From assembly GCF_030813695.1 (NCBI RefSeq), contig NZ_JAUSVA010000002.1:8393501-8457500 (forward strand): a DNA stretch of 64,000 bases, written 5' to 3'. This stretch comes from Kitasatospora herbaricolor. GTDB taxonomy: Bacteria > Actinomycetota > Actinomycetes > Streptomycetales > Streptomycetaceae. This document shows positions 60,301 to 64,000 of this stretch, one piece after another. The notes under the pieces were generated by a model. It was not told the origin of the DNA. It searched no databases and saw only the letters and a list, made by a program, of their open reading frames with translations. Positions within the stretch are counted from its first letter, which is position 1. The number at the start of each line of letters is the position of its first letter. The position numbers and the translations under genes are program-made.

Positions 60301-61239
60301 ATGATCGAGGCGCACCAGCTGACCAAGCGGTACGGCGAGAAGACGGCGGTCGACCGGCTGGACTTCACGGTCAGACCGGGTTCGGTCACCGGCTTCCTGG
60401 GCCCCAACGGGGCCGGCAAGTCCACCACCATGCGGATGATCGTCGGCCTGGACGCCCCGACGGCGGGGACGGTGACGGTCAACGGCCGCCGGTACGCCGA
60501 GCACGCCTCCCCGTTGCAGGAGGTCGGCGCGCTGCTGGAGGCCAAGTCGATCCACCCGGGGCGCTCCGCCTTCGACCACCTGATGGCCCAGGCCTACACG
60601 CACGGCATCCCACGCCGCCGGGTCGACGAGGTGATCGAGCTGACCGGGCTGCGCACGGTGGCGAAGAAGCGCGCCGGCGCGTTCTCGCTCGGCATGGGCC
60701 AGCGGCTGGGCATCGCCGCCGCGCTGCTCGGGGACCCGGCCACGGTGATGCTGGACGAGCCGGTCAACGGACTGGACCCGGAGGGCGTGCTCTGGATCCG
60801 CAACCTGCTGACCGCCCTCGCCGCCGAGGGCCGTACGGTCTTCGTCTCCTCGCACCTGATGAGCGAGGTGGCGCTGGTCGCCGAGCACCTGATCATCGTC
60901 GGGCGCGGCCGGCTGCTCGCCGACACCACGGTGCAGGAGCTGGTCCGGCAGGCCGGCGGCGACACCGTCAAGGTCGCCACCGCCGATCCGGCGAGGCTGC
61001 GTGAGGTGCTGGCCGGGCCCGGCGTCGAGATCACCGGCCGGGCCGGGTCGGAGGAGCTCCAGGTGACCGGCCTGACCCCCCGTTCGATAGGGCTGACGGC
61101 CGCCGAGCACGGCATCGCGCTGTTCGAGCTGACCGCCAGGGCGGTGTCCCTGGAGGAGGCGTTCATGGACCTGACCAGGGACGCCGTCGAGTACCACGGG
61201 ACCACCACCGGTATCGAGACCCCTGGGAGGGTGGCATGA
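60301..61239 (+). CDS. ABC transporter ATP-binding protein
   Basis: 312 residues from ATG 60301 (GAGGGAG upstream). Walker A GPNGAGKST (about 38-46), signature FSLGMGQRLGIAAAL, Walker B VMLDEPVNGLDP, switch His in FVSSHLMSEV, and a C-terminal extension of about 90 residues. This is the BcrA/DrrA-like exporter type. It pairs with the permease that starts in its stop codon (ATGA). The exported compound is unknown. Confidence 0.94.
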   Translation: MIEAHQLTKRYGEKTAVDRLDFTVRPGSVTGFLGPNGAGKSTTMRMIVGLDAPTAGTVTVNGRRYAEHASPLQEVGALLEAKSIHPGRSAFDHLMAQAYTHGIPRRRVDEVIELTGLRTVAKKRAGAFSLGMGQRLGIAAALLGDPATVMLDEPVNGLDPEGVLWIRNLLTALAAEGRTVFVSSHLMSEVALVAEHLIIVGRGRLLADTTVQELVRQAGGDTVKVATADPARLREVLAGPGVEITGRAGSEELQVTGLTPRSIGLTAAEHGIALFELTARAVSLEEAFMDLTRDAVEYHGTTTGIETPGRVA

Positions 61240-62084
61240 CCACCATCGCCCCGATCCACCCCGCGGAGCCGTCCGAGGCCCGCCCCGCCCGCCCGGCGTA
61301 CCGGGTCACCGGCCGCCGGGTGCTGCGCGCCGAGTGGGCCAAGCTGTGGTCGCTGCGCTCCACCTGGATCACCCTGGGCCTGGCGCTGCTCTTCGTGATC
61401 GCCTTCGGGATCATCGCCTCCGCGCAGTACAAGCACCGGATCACCTCCGGCGGGCATCTGGACCGGGACTTCGCCGGTGCCACGGCCGTCCGGCTGTCCC
61501 TGTTCGGCACCAACTTCGGCCAGCTCGCGCTGGGCGTGCTGGGAGTGCTGGTCACCGCCGGTGAGTACTCCACCGGGATGATCCGCTCGACCCTGGCCGC
61601 CGTACCGCGCCGGCTGCCGGTGCTGTGGTCCAAGGCCGCCGTCCACTGGGCGGTCGCCCTGGTCGTCGGCACGGCAGGTGCGTTCGTCTCCTTCCTGATC
61701 GGCAGCGGGATCGTCGCCGGGACCCCGGCCGCGCTCACCCTCTCCGACCCCGGCGTGGTGCGCAGCCTGCTCGGCGCGGGCCTCTACCTGGCGCTGGTCG
61801 GCGTGCTCGGCGCGGCCCTCGGTGCGCTGCTGCGCTCGGTGGCGGGCGGGATCTCGCTGCTGGTCGCCGTGCTGATGCTGATCCCCGGCCTGGTCAGCCT
61901 GCTGCCCACCTCCTGGCAGGACCACATCGGCCCCTACCTGCCCAGCAACGCGGGGGAGGCGATGTTCACCCTGCACCACGACAGCACCGTGCTGAGCCCG
62001 ACCGCCGGACTGCTGGTCCTGCTCGCCTGGGCCGCGCTGGCGCTGGGCGCCGCGGCCCGGCGCCTGGTGCGCACGGACGCCTGA
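61236..62084 (+). CDS. ABC-2 type transporter permease
   Basis: 282 residues with about six membrane helices (WITLGLALLFVIAFGIIASA, then LGVLGVLVTAGEYSTGMIRS and LLVAVLMLIPGLVSLLP). GEYSTGMIRSTLAAVPRR is the usual motif of this permease family. It acts with the upstream ATPase. A two-component system that may sense the exported compound follows 80 bp downstream. Confidence 0.92.
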   Translation: MTTIAPIHPAEPSEARPARPAYRVTGRRVLRAEWAKLWSLRSTWITLGLALLFVIAFGIIASAQYKHRITSGGHLDRDFAGATAVRLSLFGTNFGQLALGVLGVLVTAGEYSTGMIRSTLAAVPRRLPVLWSKAAVHWAVALVVGTAGAFVSFLIGSGIVAGTPAALTLSDPGVVRSLLGAGLYLALVGVLGAALGALLRSVAGGISLLVAVLMLIPGLVSLLPTSWQDHIGPYLPSNAGEAMFTLHHDSTVLSPTAGLLVLLAWAALALGAAARRLVRTDA

Positions 62085-62164
62085 CGCCCGGCACCGGGCG
62101 GCGGCCGGCGGCACGCTTCGGCGGCGGGCCGCCGGCCATCGCCCACTATGGACAGGTGACCTCC

Positions 62165-63493
62165 GTGACCACTGACCGCTCCGGCACCCCGGCCGGCCCC
62201 GCCACCGCCCCGGCGCCGCCGCCCCAGGGACTCGAAACGCTGTGGGCGCACCCCGTGGTGGTCCGGCTGGCCCGGTTCGGCCAGCGGCTCCGCGGGCTGG
62301 ACGAACGGCGCCCGTGGCTGCTCGACACGGCGGTGGTGGCCGCCGTCCTCCTGCTGTTCTGCGTGCCGGACCTGGTGCACGAGGGCGGGCCGCACCAGCT
62401 GCGGGTCCGGATCGCGCACCTGTCGGGCCCGGCCACCGTGCTGTGGCAGCTCGCGCTGGTGCTGCCGCTGTGGTGGCGCCGTAGGGCACCGTCGGCGACC
62501 TTCGCGGTGATCGTGGCGGTGTTCACGGCGCAGTGGGCCGCGATGGTCTGGCTGCGCGCCGACGTGGCGCTGCTGATCGCGCTGTACAGCCTGGCGCTGC
62601 ACGGCCGGCTGCGGCACCTGCCCTGGGCCTGTGCGGTGATGGCCGCGGCACTCGGGGTGGCCGCCGTGCGGCTGTCCAGCGCGGTGTTCTTCGGCGACGC
62701 CCTCTTCTTCCTCGCCAGCGCCGCCACCGCGTCCGTCGCGCTCGGACTGGTGCTGCGGATCCGCCAGGCGCACCTGGCCGCCCTGCGCGAGCGCGCCGTC
62801 CGGCTGGAGATCGAGCGCGACCAGCGCACCGAGCTGGCCGCCGCGACCGAGCGGGCCCGGGTGGCCCGCGAGATGCACGACATCATCGGCCACAACCTGT
62901 CGGTGATCATCGGCCTCGCCGACGGCGGCGCGTACGCGGCGGAGCTCAACCCCGGGCGGGCCAAGGAGGCGTTGCAGCTGATCGCCGGCACCGGACGGCA
63001 GGCGCTCGGCGAGATGCGCCGGATGCTCGGCGTGCTCCGCGAGCAGCGGCAGGGGCCCGAGCTCAGCCCGCAGCCCGGCGTCGCCGACCTCGACGAACTC
63101 TGCGAACGGGTGCGGGCCGCCGGTCCACACGTCCGCTACCGGACCAGCGGGGACTTGGAGGCGCTCGACCGGGCGGCCCAGCTGACCGTCTACCGGATCG
63201 TGCAGGAAGCCCTCACCAACACCCTCAAGCACGCGGGCACCCGCACCCGTGCCGAACTCCAGGTCGCGGTCCAGGCCCGTACGGTGCTGATCCGCGTCCA
63301 GGACTCCGGCCCGCCCGACGGCCCCGGCGCCGCACCGCCCAACGAGGAGGGGCACGGCCTGGCGGGCATGCGCGAGCGCGCGGCCCTCTACGGCGGGACG
63401 GTCCTCTCCGGCCCCGCGGCGGGCGGCGGCTGGACGGTCGAGGCGCTGCTCAGTCTCACCCCGCCCGCCGACCCCGGAGGCTCCGCGCCGTGA
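62165..63493 (+). CDS. NarL-partner sensor histidine kinase
   Basis: 442 residues from GTG 62165 (AGGTGA upstream; an in-frame GTG at 62156 is an alternative). Five to six membrane helices between about 55 and 200, then a HisKA_3 domain with phospho-His in VAREMHDIIGHNLSVIIGLA, and an ATPase with QEALTNTLKHAG, DSGPP and GHGLAGMRERAAL. This is the DesK-like type that couples to NarL-family regulators; one follows with a GTGA overlap. It has no GAF domain and is unrelated to the DevS-type kinases. Confidence 0.93.
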   Translation: MTTDRSGTPAGPATAPAPPPQGLETLWAHPVVVRLARFGQRLRGLDERRPWLLDTAVVAAVLLLFCVPDLVHEGGPHQLRVRIAHLSGPATVLWQLALVLPLWWRRRAPSATFAVIVAVFTAQWAAMVWLRADVALLIALYSLALHGRLRHLPWACAVMAAALGVAAVRLSSAVFFGDALFFLASAATASVALGLVLRIRQAHLAALRERAVRLEIERDQRTELAAATERARVAREMHDIIGHNLSVIIGLADGGAYAAELNPGRAKEALQLIAGTGRQALGEMRRMLGVLREQRQGPELSPQPGVADLDELCERVRAAGPHVRYRTSGDLEALDRAAQLTVYRIVQEALTNTLKHAGTRTRAELQVAVQARTVLIRVQDSGPPDGPGAAPPNEEGHGLAGMRERAALYGGTVLSGPAAGGGWTVEALLSLTPPADPGGSAP

Positions 63494-64000
63494 CCACCGT
63501 GCTGATCGTCGACGACCAGCCGCTCCAGCGACTGGGCTTCCGGATGCTGCTGGAGAGCAGCCCCGGGACCGAGGTGGTGGGCGAGGCCGGGCACGGGGCC
63601 GACGCGGTGCGCCGGGCCGCCGAACTGCGGCCCGACGTGGTGCTGATGGACGTCCGGATGCCGGGCATGGACGGGATCGAGGCCACCCGCCGGATCGTGG
63701 CCGCGGGCGGCCGCAGCCGGGTCCTGGTGCTGACCACCTTCGACATGGACGAGTACGCCCACGCGGCGCTGCGGGCCGGGGCCAGCGGCTTCCTGCTCAA
63801 GGACGCCCTGCCGGAGGAACTGCTGGCCGGCATCCGCGCGGTCGCCTCGGGCGACGCGGTGATCGCCCCCGGGCTGACCAGGCGGCTGCTCGACACCTAT
63901 GCGCACCACCTTCCGGTGCGCGGGCCGGGTGAGGGCCCGGCCGACGACCCGCGGCTGGCGGCGTTGACCGGACGGGAGCGGGAGATCCTGGTCGCCATGG
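63490..64000 (+). CDS. NarL/LuxR-family response regulator, cut by the window end
   Basis: 170 residues visible from GTG 63490. Receiver: VLIVDDQPLQRLGFRMLLES, phospho-Asp in VVLMDVRMPGMDGIEATRR, VLTTFDMDEY and GFLLKDALPEEL. The LuxR-type helix-turn-helix starts at LTGREREILVAM and continues beyond the window. It is the partner of the kinase just upstream. Confidence 0.93.
   Translation, partial: MTTVLIVDDQPLQRLGFRMLLESSPGTEVVGEAGHGADAVRRAAELRPDVVLMDVRMPGMDGIEATRRIVAAGGRSRVLVLTTFDMDEYAHAALRAGASGFLLKDALPEELLAGIRAVASGDAVIAPGLTRRLLDTYAHHLPVRGPGEGPADDPRLAALTGREREILVAM

Noticed and set aside
1..64000. CRISPR arrays, tRNA/rRNA genes, insertion sequences or phage genes
   Set aside because: I saw no regularly spaced repeats, no tRNA-like cloverleaf next to a gene border, and no transposase, integrase or phage protein in any frame. 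The island shows no direct sign of a mobile element.

Overview
This window is high-GC actinobacterial DNA. Start codons are often GTG, purine-rich ribosome binding sites are common, genes overlap by 4 nt (ATGA/GTGA), and third codon positions are almost always G or C. Protein types such as NmrA, DUF3040, Rv1733c-like, Acg-like nitroreductases and DevS/DevR pairs point to a streptomycete (Streptomyces, Kitasatospora or a close relative). That assignment is inference from gene content.

The core, about 3.9-59.5 kb, looks like one large hypoxia/dormancy island. Its gene families repeatedly match the DosR (DevR) regulon of Mycobacterium tuberculosis and the OsdR/OsdK cluster of Streptomyces coelicolor. 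It holds two DevS-type GAF-GAF histidine kinases (3979-5694 and 46809-48554). Both keep the His and Tyr that in DosS bind heme and line the gas pocket. It also holds two DevR-type regulators (6288-6989 and 43694-44392), seven universal stress proteins, six CBS-domain proteins (five with a BON-like tail), and four PPOX-fold flavin/heme-type proteins, two of them fused to an XRE helix-turn-helix. Further members are two Acg-like nitroreductases, a long hibernation factor, a DUF1876 (Rv1738-like) protein, an Rv1733c-like membrane protein, a CtpF-like P-type ATPase, a GH65 disaccharide phosphorylase/hydrolase and three flavodoxin-fold proteins.

Inside this island sits an anaerobic energy block. 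AdhE, pyruvate formate-lyase and its radical-SAM activase (12124-17999) could convert pyruvate to formate and ethanol. A five-gene group-3b-like [NiFe] hydrogenase operon (23406-28047) is preceded by a divergent maturation protease (22733-23236) and includes a small cNMP-binding-fold protein. A GNAT plus NDP-forming acyl-CoA synthetase protein (37762-40506) could make ATP from acetyl-CoA or act in acetylation. A zinc alcohol dehydrogenase lies at 48585-49615.

Many intergenic regions carry a 14-bp palindrome close to GGGCCG-NN-CGGCCC. Its size and symmetry match the DevR box (GGGACT-NN-AGTCCC). These are probably the operators that tie the island together.

The right end is different. 53096-58318 encodes an OmpR-type two-component system divergent from a membrane flavocytochrome, an exported FMN-binding protein and ApbE, which looks like a flavinylated electron-transfer module. 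60301-64000 is an ABC-2 exporter followed by a NarL-type two-component pair; its response regulator is cut by the window end. The left end (1-3.6 kb) holds a truncated exported protein, a small unknown protein, an NmrA protein and a DUF3040 membrane protein.

Three otherwise well-conserved genes (a USP near 11.57 kb, the P-type ATPase near 28.86 kb, the Zn-alcohol dehydrogenase near 49.31 kb) are each broken by what looks like one missing base. This may be gene decay or sequence error and matters for any reading of the island.
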